NCBI GenBank assembly: GCA_949297215.1
Contig: CASFRV010000009.1
Location: forward strand, 18,377-82,376
From: an uncultured Bacteroidales bacterium
Lineage (GTDB): Bacteria; Bacteroidota; Bacteroidia; Bacteroidales; Bacteroidaceae
Direction of reading: 5' to 3'
Length of the DNA: 64,000 nt
In this document: in pieces, positions 42,422-51,073 of the stretch
Position numbering within the stretch: position 1 is the first letter of the stretch
Layout of the letters: each line of letters opens with the position of its first letter
The notes under the pieces: model-generated
Told to the model about the DNA's origin: nothing
What the model saw: only the letters and a program-made list of their open reading frames with translations
The model's database searches: none
Translations under genes and position numbers: made by a program

Positions 42422-43606
42422 TTAGTCGAGGATTTCCGTGATCTGACCGGAACCAACCGTACGGCCACCTTCACGAATAGCGAAGCGCAGACCCGTGTTG
42501 AGAGCTACCGGGTAGATGAGCTCTACCGTAATCTCTACATTGTCACCGGGCATAACCATTTCTACGCCTTCAGGCAAGTGAATTTCACCCGTGCAGTCCA
42601 TCGTGCGGAGATAGAACTGAGGACGGTACTTATTACCGAACGGAGTGTGACGGCCACCTTCTTCCTTCTTCAGAACGTAGATAGAAGCCTTGAACTTCGA
42701 GTGAGGCTTGATCACACCCGGGTGAGTGATAACCATACCACGCTTGATTTCCTTCTTATCGATACCGCGGAGGAGAAGACCTACGTTGTCACCGGCTTCG
42801 CCCTCGTCGAGGATCTTGCGAAACATTTCCACACCCGTAACAACAGACTTCTTGTCTTCACCAAGACCAAGGATCTGAACTTCGTCACCAACCTTAACGA
42901 CACCCGTCTCAACACGACCGGTAGCAACCGTACCACGACCCGTGATCGAGAACACGTCTTCAACAGGCATCAAGAAAGGCTTATCCTTGTCGCGAACAGG
43001 CTCCTGAATCCAGTTGTCAACAGCATCCATCAACTCCATTACAGAATCAACCCACTTGTCAACACCGTTAAGAGCACCAAGAGCAGAACCACGGATGATA
43101 GGTGTATCTTCTTCGAAATCGTAAGACGTGAGCAGCTCGCGCATTTCCATCTCAACGAGCTCAAGCATTTCCTCATCGTCCACCATGTCACACTTATTCA
43201 AGAACACAACCAGACGAGGAACGTTTACCTGGCGAGCCAAAAGGATGTGCTCACGCGTCTGAGGCATAGGACCATCCGTAGCAGCAACTACGATGATGGC
43301 ACCGTCCATCTGAGCAGCACCCGTAACCATGTTCTTCACATAGTCGGCGTGACCCGGGCAGTCCACGTGTGCATAGTGACGCTTTGCGGTTTCATACTCT
43401 ACGTGAGAAGTATTAATCGTAATACCACGTTCCTTCTCCTCGGGGGCATTGTCAATCTGATCGAACGACTTAACCTCGTCAGAGAAACCCTTTTCTGCCA
43501 ACACCTTCGTAATGGCAGCAGTCAACGTAGTCTTACCGTGGTCTACGTGACCGATCGTACCGATATTTACGTGCGGTTTGGTACGCTCAAAATGTTCTTT
43601 AGCCAT
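42422..43606 (-). CDS. tuf: Elongation factor Tu
   Basis: A 394-residue EF-Tu that delivers aminoacyl-tRNA to the ribosome. G1 is [10 protein letters not shown]3 DCPGH, G4 NKCD, and the effector region has [14 protein letters not shown]. It is the only tuf in the window; the str operon at 14-17 kb lacks the copy found there in proteobacteria. Flanked by tRNA-Thr upstream and tRNA-Trp downstream. Confidence 0.99.
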   Translation of the reverse strand: MAKEHFERTKPHVNIGTIGHVDHGKTTLTAAITKVLAEKGFSDEVKSFDQIDNAPEEKERGITINTSHVEYETAKRHYAHVDCPGHADYVKNMVTGAAQMDGAIIVVAATDGPMPQTREHILLARQVNVPRLVVFLNKCDMVDDEEMLELVEMEMRELLTSYDFEEDTPIIRGSALGALNGVDKWVDSVMELMDAVDNWIQEPVRDKDKPFLMPVEDVFSITGRGTVATGRVETGVVKVGDEVQILGLGEDKKSVVTGVEMFRKILDEGEAGDNVGLLLRGIDKKEIKRGMVITHPGVIKPHSKFKASIYVLKKEEGGRHTPFGNKYRPQFYLRTMDCTGEIHLPEGVEMVMPGDNVEITVELIYPVALNTGLRFAIREGGRTVGSGQITEILD

Positions 43607-43660
43607 AGCTTTCTAATTAGTTATTGAATGAATTTTTCTTTTCTCGCTTCAAACAAAAAG

Positions 43661-43732
<72 letters not shown>

Positions 43733-43741
43733 AATTTCATG

Positions 43742-43814
43742 AGCGGAAAACGGGACTCAAACCCGCGACCCCCAGCTTGGAAGGCTAGTGCTCTATCAAC
43801 TGAGCTATTTCCGC
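43742..43814 (-). tRNA. tRNA-Gly (anticodon TCC)
   Basis: A 73-nt cloverleaf on the minus strand, acceptor GCGGAAA with TTTCCGC and discriminator T. The anticodon loop CTTCCAA gives TCC, glycine. D and T arms are normal. It is the middle tRNA of the Tyr-Gly-Thr group that is cotranscribed into tuf. Confidence 0.96.
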
Positions 43815-43834
43815 GAACTCTTTAAAGAGAGAGG

Positions 43835-43917
43835 TGGGCAAAGATGGATTCGAACCACCGAAGGCGAACGCCAGCAGATTTACAGTCTGCCCCATTTGGC
43901 CACTCTGGAATTTGCCC
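43835..43917 (-). tRNA. tRNA-Tyr (anticodon GTA)
   Basis: An 83-nt class II tRNA on the minus strand with acceptor GGGCAAA/TTTGCCC and discriminator A. The anticodon arm GCAGACTGTAAATCTGC gives GTA. The long variable arm TGGCGTTCGCC expected for tyrosine is present. It is the first gene of the tRNA-tuf-rpoBC cluster. Confidence 0.96.
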
Positions 43918-43985
43918 TTATTTCGCAGTTTCTCCCGAGCTTGCTTTCAAAATGCAGCCGCCCGGAGCCCGCTCCGAAACGGCTG

Positions 43986-44015
43986 CAAAGTTAGGAAGAA
44001 AAATCTAATCGCAAA
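43986..44015 (-). promoter_or_regulatory. Promoter of the tRNA-tuf-secE-rpoBC cluster
   Basis: On the minus strand TTTG (44012-44015), an 18-nt spacer and TAACTTTG (43986-43993) match the phylum promoter. Transcription would begin near 43979, about 60 nt ahead of tRNA-Tyr. Confidence 0.7.
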
Positions 44016-44035
44016 ATAAAAACGGTGTTTTTTTT

Positions 44036-44335
44036 TTACTTCTCGCGCTGTTTTTCCTTGTACTTCTCCAATTGGCGCTGCAAAACGTCGATGCAGAGGT
44101 CAACGCCCTCCTCGAACGTATCGCATACCTTTTCGGCATGAAGCTCACCGCCCGGCACGTAAACATGAATTACGGTCTCTTTGTTTTTAGCCGTCTCAGG
44201 CTTCACGACACGCAGGTTTACTTCAATATTAATGATGTTCTCAAAGTTTTTTTCAAGCTTTCCCACTTTCTTTTCAATGAACGCATGCAGTTTTTCCGTG
44301 GCGTCGAAGTGGATGGATTGAACTTTCAGTGCCAT
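44036..44335 (-). CDS. hpf: Ribosome hibernation-promoting factor, short form
   Basis: A 99-residue HPF/RaiA (sigma-54 modulation) family protein: MALKVQSIHFDATEKLHAFI, then KLEKNFENIINIEVNLRVVK and DTFEEGVDLCIDVLQRQLEK. Such proteins bind the decoding region and silence ribosomes in stationary phase. It lacks the long C-terminal dimerisation domain, so it is the short type. It follows the recombinase gene by 13 nt and is probably cotranscribed with it. Confidence 0.9.
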   Translation of the reverse strand: MALKVQSIHFDATEKLHAFIEKKVGKLEKNFENIINIEVNLRVVKPETAKNKETVIHVYVPGGELHAEKVCDTFEEGVDLCIDVLQRQLEKYKEKQREK

Positions 44336-44348
44336 AATACCTCAGTGT

Positions 44349-45233
44349 TTATGCCCTTGGATGGGCGTGTTCATATTCTTTTTTCAACTCTGCGAACGTT
44401 GTATGCGTATATATTTCCGTAGTCGAGAGGCTCTCGTGTCCGAGCAGTTCCTTGACGGCTTCCAGCTCGGCCCCGTTGTTGAGCATCACCGTTGCGAAAG
44501 TATGACGCAACACGTGCGGAGTCTTTTTTCTTTGTCTGGTCACGAGCGACAGGTAGCGTTTCACGATGCCGCGCACCTTGGGATCTTTCATGCGCGTGCC
44601 GTCGGCGTTGACGAAGAGGGGTCCCGCCACGTTGTGGAGGAGGCTGCCCCGTTCCCTTTCGTAAGCTTCCAGCTCGCAGCGCAGTTCCTCCCCGAAAGGG
44701 ATGATGCGCTGTTTGTTGCGCTTACCCGTCACCTTCAGCTCCTGGGCGTCCAAATCGACGTCGGCCACATCCAGCCCGATGAGTTCCGATACGCGTACGC
44801 CCGTGCTGTAAAACATCAGCAATATCATACGGTCGCGCACGGCCCCGAAGCCTTCGCCGAAATGCACCCGGTCGAACAGGTAGTCCATCTCCGACTCCCG
44901 CAAGAACGACGGCAGCGGTTTCCCCACTTTCGGGTGGCTTACGCCATGCGCCGGGTCTTTCGCCACACGCTCCAAGAGCATTTCATAGCGGTAGAAAGAA
45001 CGCAGCGAGCTCAACGAGCGCCGCACCGAACGCGGCGAGAACGAACGGCGCATCATCGACACCACCCACCGGCGCACCATGTCGCTGTCCACCGTGGCCC
45101 AATCCAGCGTCTCGTCCTCACTCTTGAAGAAATGATGAAACGCCTGCAAGTCGTGGCTGTAAGCCTTGGCCGTCAATGGGGAAAATCCCCTCTCTCCCAC
45201 CAGATACTCCAAAAAACCTTGAACTTCTTCCAT
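44349..45233 (-). CDS. xerC: Tyrosine recombinase, XerC/XerD type
   Basis: A 294-residue integrase-family recombinase, likely for resolving chromosome dimers at dif. The N-terminal SAM-like domain (FLEYLVGERGFSPLTAKAYS) is followed by the catalytic domain with the Arg in YSTGVRVSELIG, the Lys in VTGKRNKQR, HVLRHTFA, LLGHESLSTTEIY and the tyrosine of that last motif. The open frame goes 73 codons further upstream without resemblance; the ATG at 45231-45233 is chosen. Not part of any mobile element seen here. XerC versus XerD is not certain. Confidence 0.88.
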   Translation of the reverse strand: MEEVQGFLEYLVGERGFSPLTAKAYSHDLQAFHHFFKSEDETLDWATVDSDMVRRWVVSMMRRSFSPRSVRRSLSSLRSFYRYEMLLERVAKDPAHGVSHPKVGKPLPSFLRESEMDYLFDRVHFGEGFGAVRDRMILLMFYSTGVRVSELIGLDVADVDLDAQELKVTGKRNKQRIIPFGEELRCELEAYERERGSLLHNVAGPLFVNADGTRMKDPKVRGIVKRYLSLVTRQRKKTPHVLRHTFATVMLNNGAELEAVKELLGHESLSTTEIYTHTTFAELKKEYEHAHPRA

Positions 45234-45528
45234 GACTGCGCGGGTCGCGATGCTTTTCTTTGGCGAATATAGGCACGAATATCGGAAAATGCAAATTATT
45301 TCTTCATTTTTTTCACCGTTTGACGATAATTGTGGGTCGTCCCAATTTTCCGCAGGCCACACCTTATTATATATAATACGAATACGAGAAACCATCCGTC
45401 GCCTCAACTTCCAGACATCCGTTGTGCCCATCCGCCCGCCCGGCTCAACCATCGCGCCGGGCTCAATTTACGGCATTCGCACCCTTGGAGTCGACCACGC
45501 TTCTCGTCTTTCACGCCAGACAAACAAT

Positions 45529-45559
45529 AAGCCCGCTCCTCTTTCGGGGAAGCGGGCTT
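45529..45559 (-). terminator. Terminator of rpsU
   Basis: On the minus strand AAGCCCGCT pairs with AGCGGGCTT (45529-45559), with a further TCCCC/GAGGA-type inner region, followed by ATTGTTTG. It lies 22 nt beyond the rpsU stop. Confidence 0.8.
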
Positions 45560-45581
45560 TAATAAGATAAAGAACTATGGC

Positions 45582-45773
45582 TTAGTCCTCGGCGCGGCGC
45601 AATTGCTGCACATACACGGCGTGCTCCTTGGCCAAACGCTTCAAAACCGAAGGTTTGTCATACTGCTGACGGGCACGGAGTTCTTTGATGACACCGGTTC
45701 TTTCAAATTTTCTCTTAAACTTTTTGAGGGCGCGCTCAATGTTTTCGCCTTCCTTTACGGGTACGATAATCAT
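45582..45773 (-). CDS. rpsU: 30S ribosomal protein S21
   Basis: A 63-residue bS21 (MIIVPVKEGENIERALKKFK, KFERTGVIKELRARQQYDKP). The open frame is longer, but the promoter lies inside the extension and family resemblance begins at the ATG at 45771-45773. In Bacteroidota bS21 helps hide the anti-Shine-Dalgarno tail of 16S rRNA, which fits the weak ribosome binding sites in this window. The leader has no Shine-Dalgarno sequence. Confidence 0.93.
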   Translation of the reverse strand: MIIVPVKEGENIERALKKFKRKFERTGVIKELRARQQYDKPSVLKRLAKEHAVYVQQLRRAED

Positions 45774-45831
45774 TTTTTGATGTAATGTTTTATTTTGTTG
45801 TTGCTTATTTTCATATACTTCTCGCGGGCTG

Positions 45832-45863
45832 CAAAAATAAGCATTTATTTTATTATCAACAAA
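45832..45863 (-). promoter_or_regulatory. Promoter of rpsU
   Basis: On the minus strand TTTG (45860-45863), a 20-nt spacer and TATTTTTG (45832-45839) match the phylum promoter. Expected start near 45825, about 52 nt before the rpsU ATG. Confidence 0.72.
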
Positions 45864-45995
45864 TCCCGAGTATCTTTTTTGGAAATTCAAATGATTTTGA
45901 CGAATTCTCTTTTAGATACATGTGGTAAAAATGCAGAATTTCATGGTCTGAGCATAATTTTTCAAATATGGATCTCCAGCTTCTATCAAAATCCG

Positions 45996-46003
45996 TATAT
46001 TTG
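45996..46003 (+). promoter_or_regulatory. -7 promoter element before the rod hairpin
   Basis: TATATTTG is an exact match to the Bacteroidota -7 consensus. No TTG or TTTG lies about 20 nt upstream. It would start transcription near 46010, just ahead of an AGCCCC/GGGGCT hairpin (46021-46035) and the long rod structure. Confidence 0.5.
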
Positions 46004-46041
46004 CGGTGTCTCCCCACGCCAGCCCCTTAGGGGCTCGGGCA

Positions 46042-46368
46042 GGAGGGACAGACATACATATCAGAAAAGCGTTACTGCACGCTTTGGTTCTGGCGGTCTA
46101 AGAATCTCGCAAGTTCATCTGTCTGTCAGGAATCAAGCAACGGGAACGCTCCAAGGGATGTTTATCAAACAGCCTATTCACATCTTGACGCTGCAGCTCT
46201 TGCAGCGTCAACACAATGGGCTTCAAAGTTATAAACATCGGCGTGGGGCTTTCGGCGTTGCTCGTTCCGACAGACAGGGCAATGCGAGAGCCTTTAGACC
46301 GTGGAACGGGCAAACAGTCTGGCTCCACGTTTTTTATGTATGGTGGTACACAGCTTCTTAATCCCTCC
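46042..46368 (+). ncRNA. Candidate 327-nt rod-shaped structured RNA or leader
   Basis: Successive arms pair from the outside in: GGAGGGA 46042/TCCCTCC 46362; CATACATA 46053/TATGTATG 46335; ACTG 46074/CAGT 46315; TTTG 46083/CAAA 46311; GTTC 46087/GAAC 46304; CGGTCTAA 46094/TTAGACCG 46294; TCTCGCA 46105/TGCGAGA 46283; CTGTCTGTC 46119/GACAGACAG 46269; GGAACG 46143/CGTTCC 46263; GATGTTTAT 46157/ATAAACATC 46231; AGCCTATT 46171/AATGGGCT 46215 with one G-U pair; TTGACGCTGCA 46185/TGCAGCGTCAA 46201 capped by GCTCT. An alternative pairing AGCAACG 46136/CGTTGCT 46256 competes with the central helix. No coding frame explains it. It ends 11 nt before the methyltransferase start, so it may be a 5' leader, a separate ncRNA or a palindromic mobile element. 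Confidence 0.7.
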
Positions 46369-46379
46369 CACAGGTAGCC

Positions 46380-47213
46380 ATGGGAACAAGATCTAGACGA
46401 ATGGAAAACATAACAACAGACGTCAGATTGCCCCTATGGCTCGATACGTTCATTTTTGATACGATCGGTGCCCGATATTGTTGTGCTCGGACGGACATGA
46501 CAGTGATCGATTGGAACCGCAACGACGTGCTTGGCTATCTGGGCACCTACTTCCCACGTAGCTACGCAGAGGCATATTGTCTTTATTCAGCCTACTTCAA
46601 GCGGCACTTTTCCGCGTGGCAGGGACGAAAGCAACTCTCAGTATTCGATTTCGGCTGCGGAACAGGTGGCGAAATTATTGGTCTGCTCTCGGCCATCGCT
46701 AAATGTCTAACAGACGTAGAAGTAGTAGAAATCAACGCATTCGATGGCAACCAACATGCTCTCCGCTTCTTCGAACAAGTCTGCGATGAATTTGCAGTCC
46801 ATAGCTCAATGCAAATTCGAAAGCACGTCATTCCCTTTACCATAGACGATTTCTACGACCTCAGCGTGCTAGACAACGTCATCAACTCCACCTTCGACCT
46901 CATCCTCGTGTCCAAAGCCGTGTGCGAATTTGTCACCAAGGACCAGTTCGAGCACAAAAACGCCTACGCACACCTCGTCCGCTTCCTTCTGCCACGCCTC
47001 GCGGCAGGAGGAATGTTGCTCCTAACCGACGTAACCTCCCGTAACCAAACTTCACAGGAATGGCTGCCTCGCATGATGGATGCAGGACTGGCCGCAGCGG
47101 GGTGTCGCGTCGCAGCTCGCAACGAAGGTTTCAACCAAGCTTTCACAGTAACCCATTCGCGCCGGGTACGTGACGTTAGCAAGATCGCATGGCGCATCAT
47201 CACCAAACACTGA
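46380..47213 (+). CDS. Class I SAM-dependent methyltransferase
   Basis: A 277-residue protein (270 if the inner ATG at 46401, MENITTDV, is used). The Rossmann-type motif I is VFDFGCGTGGEIIGLL (residue ~94), followed by the acidic VEVVEINAFDG and the motif IV region DLILVSKAVCEF. The segment before motif I (YAEAYCLYSAYFKRHFSAWQ) faintly recalls Rsm22-type RNA methyltransferases, but the substrate is not known. It is the first gene of a four-gene operon, directly behind the rod hairpin, with AGGTAGCC before the ATG as a possible ribosome site. Codon use is less G/C rich than the genes beyond 51 kb. Confidence 0.75.
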   Translation: MGTRSRRMENITTDVRLPLWLDTFIFDTIGARYCCARTDMTVIDWNRNDVLGYLGTYFPRSYAEAYCLYSAYFKRHFSAWQGRKQLSVFDFGCGTGGEIIGLLSAIAKCLTDVEVVEINAFDGNQHALRFFEQVCDEFAVHSSMQIRKHVIPFTIDDFYDLSVLDNVINSTFDLILVSKAVCEFVTKDQFEHKNAYAHLVRFLLPRLAAGGMLLLTDVTSRNQTSQEWLPRMMDAGLAAAGCRVAARNEGFNQAFTVTHSRRVRDVSKIAWRIITKH

Positions 47214-47218
47214 CTACT

Positions 47219-48259
47219 ATGAAAAAAGACTGGATGGTAAAAGAATCCGAGCTAGATGACGATCAAATTCGCGTGCTTAACTCTATTCTTGACAAGTCGA
47301 TGATCGTAACAGGCTGCGCAGGCAGCGGAAAATCCGTTCTCGCCCTGATGAAAGCCCAACGCATCCAAAACGAGCGCGGCGACAACTACGAAGTTATCGT
47401 CTACACCAAAGCGCTACGCGCATACATGGAAGAAGGTCGCAAAGCGCTAGGCTTGCACGGGCAATTCACCTACCATTGGTACTGGGAAAACCGTCTGGGA
47501 TGCCCAACGGCCGATTACGTCATCGTAGATGAGGCGCAAGACTTCACCGAAGAAGAAATTCTGATACTCATCAGAGCCGCACATAAGCATTTCTATTTCT
47601 TCGGCGACACGGCGCAGTCTGTCTACCACGCTTTCAAACCCACCGTGGAAATGGAAGACATCAAATATTTCTGCGACAGGGCAAACAGTCCTAAGGAGGC
47701 AAAACTCTATCGTAACTACCGCTTGCCCATCCCCATGGCACGGTTGGCAGCCCATGTGGGAGTTGGCCTTCTATCATTCGACGAAAAAATTTATAGGAGT
47801 AGAATGACAGACAAACCGTATGTGCTCCGTTTTAATAATTTGCGTGACCAGGTGGCATGTATATGCAAAGAGCTCAAAAAGCCCAACCGCGATGACGCAG
47901 CCATTCTCTGCGTCGACAACGACGCCGTTGACGCCGTGCATTTACTGCTGGATAGCTTTGGAGAAAAGCATGAACTCAAATCGAAACAAGGATACACACT
48001 CAACTTCGCCACAGATCTACCCAAAGTCATGACGGCACATAGTGCAAAAGGGCTGCAATTCCGAACAGTGTTCGTGGTAGGTGTGGAACGATACGAAATG
48101 AACGACGACCAGCGCAAAGTGCTTTATGTAGCCATGACGCGCACCTACCAATACCTCTATCTGCTGTACAGCGGGTCGCTCCCGCCTTACTTCCCGCCCG
48201 CATCGAACGGTCTCTACGAGACCTCTATTACCTCTACAGAAACCATCCAAGATATCTAA
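47219..48259 (+). CDS. Compact superfamily 1 (UvrD-like) helicase
   Basis: A 346-residue ATPase with the SF1 motifs in order: Q-type LDDDQIRVLN, Walker A GCAGSGKSV, Ia region VIVYTKALRAYM, Walker B YVIVDEAQD, motif III YFFGDTAQSVY, motif IV LYRNYRLP, motif V VMTAHSAKGLQF, motif VI VLYVAMTRTYQYLYLLYSG. It lacks the large 1B and 2B insertions of UvrD or Rep, so it resembles the small helicases found in defence and phage-linked loci. It starts 5 nt after the methyltransferase stop and 5 nt before the next gene. Full helicase activity is inferred from the motifs. Confidence 0.85.
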   Translation: MKKDWMVKESELDDDQIRVLNSILDKSMIVTGCAGSGKSVLALMKAQRIQNERGDNYEVIVYTKALRAYMEEGRKALGLHGQFTYHWYWENRLGCPTADYVIVDEAQDFTEEEILILIRAAHKHFYFFGDTAQSVYHAFKPTVEMEDIKYFCDRANSPKEAKLYRNYRLPIPMARLAAHVGVGLLSFDEKIYRSRMTDKPYVLRFNNLRDQVACICKELKKPNRDDAAILCVDNDAVDAVHLLLDSFGEKHELKSKQGYTLNFATDLPKVMTAHSAKGLQFRTVFVVGVERYEMNDDQRKVLYVAMTRTYQYLYLLYSGSLPPYFPPASNGLYETSITSTETIQDI

Positions 48260-48264
48260 GCCTT

Positions 48265-50052
48265 ATGAAACTATACATCCCGACTTCGACCCTCAACTTC
48301 AACAATATTCTCTCGACCGAGAGCCTCTCGCCGCAAGCCTTCTACGCTCATCGCGACTTTGGCTATAAGCGATGGACGTCCATCCCTGAAAACGGGTTGG
48401 CAAACGCCATTTTGCTCTACGATCGACCTTTCCATTTCAGTCGTCCTGCAAGCGACCAAGAAGATCACCCTATGTGGGTTGAGATAGAGACGAACGAAAA
48501 GTTCACATCTGTGGCTGACGGCATCCGCCTCTCAGACCACACAATCTACCTATCACCATGGCGCACTCACTTCTTTTTTCTTACAGAAGCAGACCTCCGC
48601 ACCACCCAATCACTCACACAGCAAAGTGCAGAAACGAAGCTCACTCCGCTTTACAGCAGACACATGAAGCTCCGCAACGACTACCCCACCACCCCATCCC
48701 TTGACATCCCGAAAAACAAAGTCAACTTAAACATGGAGGCCATCAACTATGACTGCAGAATCAACAAATTGAAAGGGCTACTCTACGGCTACTACCTTGG
48801 TGCATTATTTTCCGAGGCGCCCGCCATTGCGAACTTACGCTTGCAGCTCCTCACCCTGCGCAACAACTTCTATGCCCGTTGGTCAGCCTCATTCTTGAAT
48901 CAGAAAGGCGCAAAGACATTACACCCCGAGACACAGAAAATGTTCGACTACTTATGGAAGAAAAAGCTCTCCTTATCCGACCTATTCAATGCTTGGTTAG
49001 AAGACGAATGGGAACGCTTGGATCTTCGCGCTGCCACGGAGCGCAACCTCTTGTCGACGAAAAACGAAGAAATCATCGTCGCAGACAATCGGCTGGCCAA
49101 GATAAGCCCAAATGTTCTATCCGATGAATGGGAAAACAAACTTTTCATGGCATGGGCAAACGATGTATTCATACACCCTGAATATACTGGCGACCCTGCC
49201 ACATTCCGCGAAGCCCTCTCTGACACATTGACCCAAACCGCATGCAACCTACTCAGCACACAGTGGGAGAACAGTGTGCTTCGCACACAGCTGAACGCCA
49301 TGCGCCACCTTGTAAGAGGTAACGACAATCATTTTCTCTGGGCCAACACTCTCACCTCAGCAGCTGCCGCCGTCCTGCTCTGGGGCGACGATTGGGAAAA
49401 CCTCCGCAGCAAGCTGCGCGAAAAAGGTACAATAGACTTCCGCCTTGCTTTCGCCCTCTATGGTGAACTCACAGGCTTTGCCAATCTTACACGCGACTTC
49501 ACGGACCATCTCTTCAAACTCGATAGACAATACGTTGCCGATGTATACAAAGAATTGTATGGAGAGCTACATGGAACTGCGGCAGACATACCCTCCTCCC
49601 CCCAAAAAGACACTAACACTACAACAAGAAATACAGAAGAGACAATTACACCTAAAAACATTGGAGATTTTTCAGCTTCTGACTTATTAAAGAACTTGAA
49701 AGAACGCATTCTTCGCATTTATGAATATTTAAAAAAAAGCAAAGCCCAAAACAAGGATATATTGATTGAGGAGCTTAAAGAAGTAGAACTTGAAATGTGC
49801 GATACAGAGACACCCCCAAGCTTCTTAAACAAACTCTCAAAGAAAGACAATTGGAAAAAAAAGAGACCAGTACTGAAAAAAGCCGAAGAGATACTTGGTA
49901 TTCCAAAAGAACAAAAAGTCAAAACTCCCCAAGTTAGGAATTGCTCAAATGAACAAAAAGAACTTTTTCAAGAAACAGGTGAATTAGCCCAAAAAGTATG
50001 CGCAGAACTAAAAGAACTCAGAAATGCCCAACAAACTGACAATCATCACTGA
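48265..50052 (+). CDS. Unrecognised 595-residue protein of the methyltransferase-helicase operon
   Basis: I do not recognise this family. It starts MKLYIPTSTLNFNNILSTES and has no signal peptide or membrane segment. Residues 1 to about 440 look globular with many aromatic residues (SPQAFYAHRDFGYKRWTSIP, DHTIYLSPWRTHFFF). From about 440 a polar linker (SSPQKDTNTTTRNTEETITP) leads to a Lys/Glu-rich, probably coiled-coil end (LKERILRIYEYLKKSKAQNK). The DNA is more A/T rich than its surroundings, most of all in its last 500 nt. Only 5 nt separate it from the helicase, and its end overlaps the DUF1848 start by 29 nt, so it is translated as part of the operon. It may be an effector or an adaptor. 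Confidence 0.7.
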   Translation: MKLYIPTSTLNFNNILSTESLSPQAFYAHRDFGYKRWTSIPENGLANAILLYDRPFHFSRPASDQEDHPMWVEIETNEKFTSVADGIRLSDHTIYLSPWRTHFFFLTEADLRTTQSLTQQSAETKLTPLYSRHMKLRNDYPTTPSLDIPKNKVNLNMEAINYDCRINKLKGLLYGYYLGALFSEAPAIANLRLQLLTLRNNFYARWSASFLNQKGAKTLHPETQKMFDYLWKKKLSLSDLFNAWLEDEWERLDLRAATERNLLSTKNEEIIVADNRLAKISPNVLSDEWENKLFMAWANDVFIHPEYTGDPATFREALSDTLTQTACNLLSTQWENSVLRTQLNAMRHLVRGNDNHFLWANTLTSAAAAVLLWGDDWENLRSKLREKGTIDFRLAFALYGELTGFANLTRDFTDHLFKLDRQYVADVYKELYGELHGTAADIPSSPQKDTNTTTRNTEETITPKNIGDFSASDLLKNLKERILRIYEYLKKSKAQNKDILIEELKEVELEMCDTETPPSFLNKLSKKDNWKKKRPVLKKAEEILGIPKEQKVKTPQVRNCSNEQKELFQETGELAQKVCAELKELRNAQQTDNHH

Positions 50053-51073
50053 CAGCGGCGAACGGGTGGAAGCTATGGCGCCCGTGGTCATCTCGGCCAG
50101 CCGTTCCACGGACATCCCGGCGTTCTACGCCCGCTGGTTCTTCAACCGATTACGAAGAGGCTATTGTGCGTGGATTAACCCATTCAACCGGCGACGATCG
50201 TACGTTTCGTTCGCCCGTTGCCACGTCGTGGTGTTTTGGACGAAAAACCCACGCCCCATCCTGCCCTACCTGCATGAACTCGATGAAAGGGGCATTCATT
50301 ATTATTTCCAGGTGACGCTGAACGACTACGAGCGCGAACGCTTCGAACCGGGCGTACCACCGCTGGCCGAACGCATCGCCACTTTCCGCGAATTGGCCGA
50401 AAAAATTGGGCCGGCCCGCGTCATCTGGCGTTTCGATCCTCTCATCTTCACGCCCACGACAACGCCCCGAGAGCTACTTAAACGTATCTGGCGCATCGGC
50501 AACCGGTTGGAACATTGTACCGAAAAACTCGTGTTCAGCTTCGTTGATGTGAAAGCCTACCGGAAAGTGCAGCAAAACCTTATCAAAGAAACATCCTGCT
50601 TCACCAAAGACGATGTCATGCAGGCCGAATTGGACGCCGAACAGCGCCATGAAATGGTCGAGGGGATGGCCAAATTGCGCGACGCTTGGGCTACCCGCGG
50701 ATGGCCCGTCGCACTGGCCACTTGCGCCGAGAACGACGATTTCAGCGCCTACGGCATCGAACACAACTGCTGCATCGATGCCCTGCTGATGGAGAGCCTA
50801 TTCAGCGAAGACCGCGAACTAACCTACTACCTACGCACAGGGCGTTGGCCCGAACCTGATCTATTCGGGGCGCTCCCGCCACTGCCCGAAAAACGCAAAA
50901 ATCTGAAAGACAAAGGTCAACGGCGGGCTTGCGGCTGCATGGTGAGCAAAGACATCGGCATGTATGACACCTGTCGCCACTTCTGCGTCTACTGTTACGC
51001 CAACAGCAGCCGCAACCGGGTCGAGGCCAATGCTGTGCAAATCACCGGCGAGGGTGAAAGTCTCATCGGCTAA
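50024..51073 (+). CDS. DUF1848 protein with C-terminal cysteine cluster
   Basis: A 349-residue DUF1848 protein. Recognised by VVISASRSTDIPAFYARWF, HVVVFWTKNPRPILPYLHEL and the C-terminal cysteines (RACGCMVSKDIG, CRHFCVYCYAN). The cysteine pattern suggests an iron-sulfur cluster, and the family is distantly related to spore photoproduct lyase-like radical enzymes; its reaction is not established. The ATG at 50024 overlaps the preceding gene. GC content is higher than in that gene, so it may be an older neighbour taken into the operon. Confidence 0.8.
   Translation: MPNKLTIITDSGERVEAMAPVVISASRSTDIPAFYARWFFNRLRRGYCAWINPFNRRRSYVSFARCHVVVFWTKNPRPILPYLHELDERGIHYYFQVTLNDYERERFEPGVPPLAERIATFRELAEKIGPARVIWRFDPLIFTPTTTPRELLKRIWRIGNRLEHCTEKLVFSFVDVKAYRKVQQNLIKETSCFTKDDVMQAELDAEQRHEMVEGMAKLRDAWATRGWPVALATCAENDDFSAYGIEHNCCIDALLMESLFSEDRELTYYLRTGRWPEPDLFGALPPLPEKRKNLKDKGQRRACGCMVSKDIGMYDTCRHFCVYCYANSSRNRVEANAVQITGEGESLIG

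Noticed and set aside
44349-45452. Mobile-element integrase
   Set aside because: The tyrosine recombinase sits in a stable spot with hpf and rpsU, with no att-like repeats or cargo genes; XerC/XerD is the better call.
46042-46368. Retron or DRT-type ncRNA
   Set aside because: The long hairpin resembles such RNAs, but no reverse transcriptase is encoded anywhere in the window.
46042-46368. MITE-type mobile element
   Set aside because: No target-site duplication flanks the arms (CGGGCA against CACAGG), and the match is interrupted like an RNA rod. Not fully excluded.
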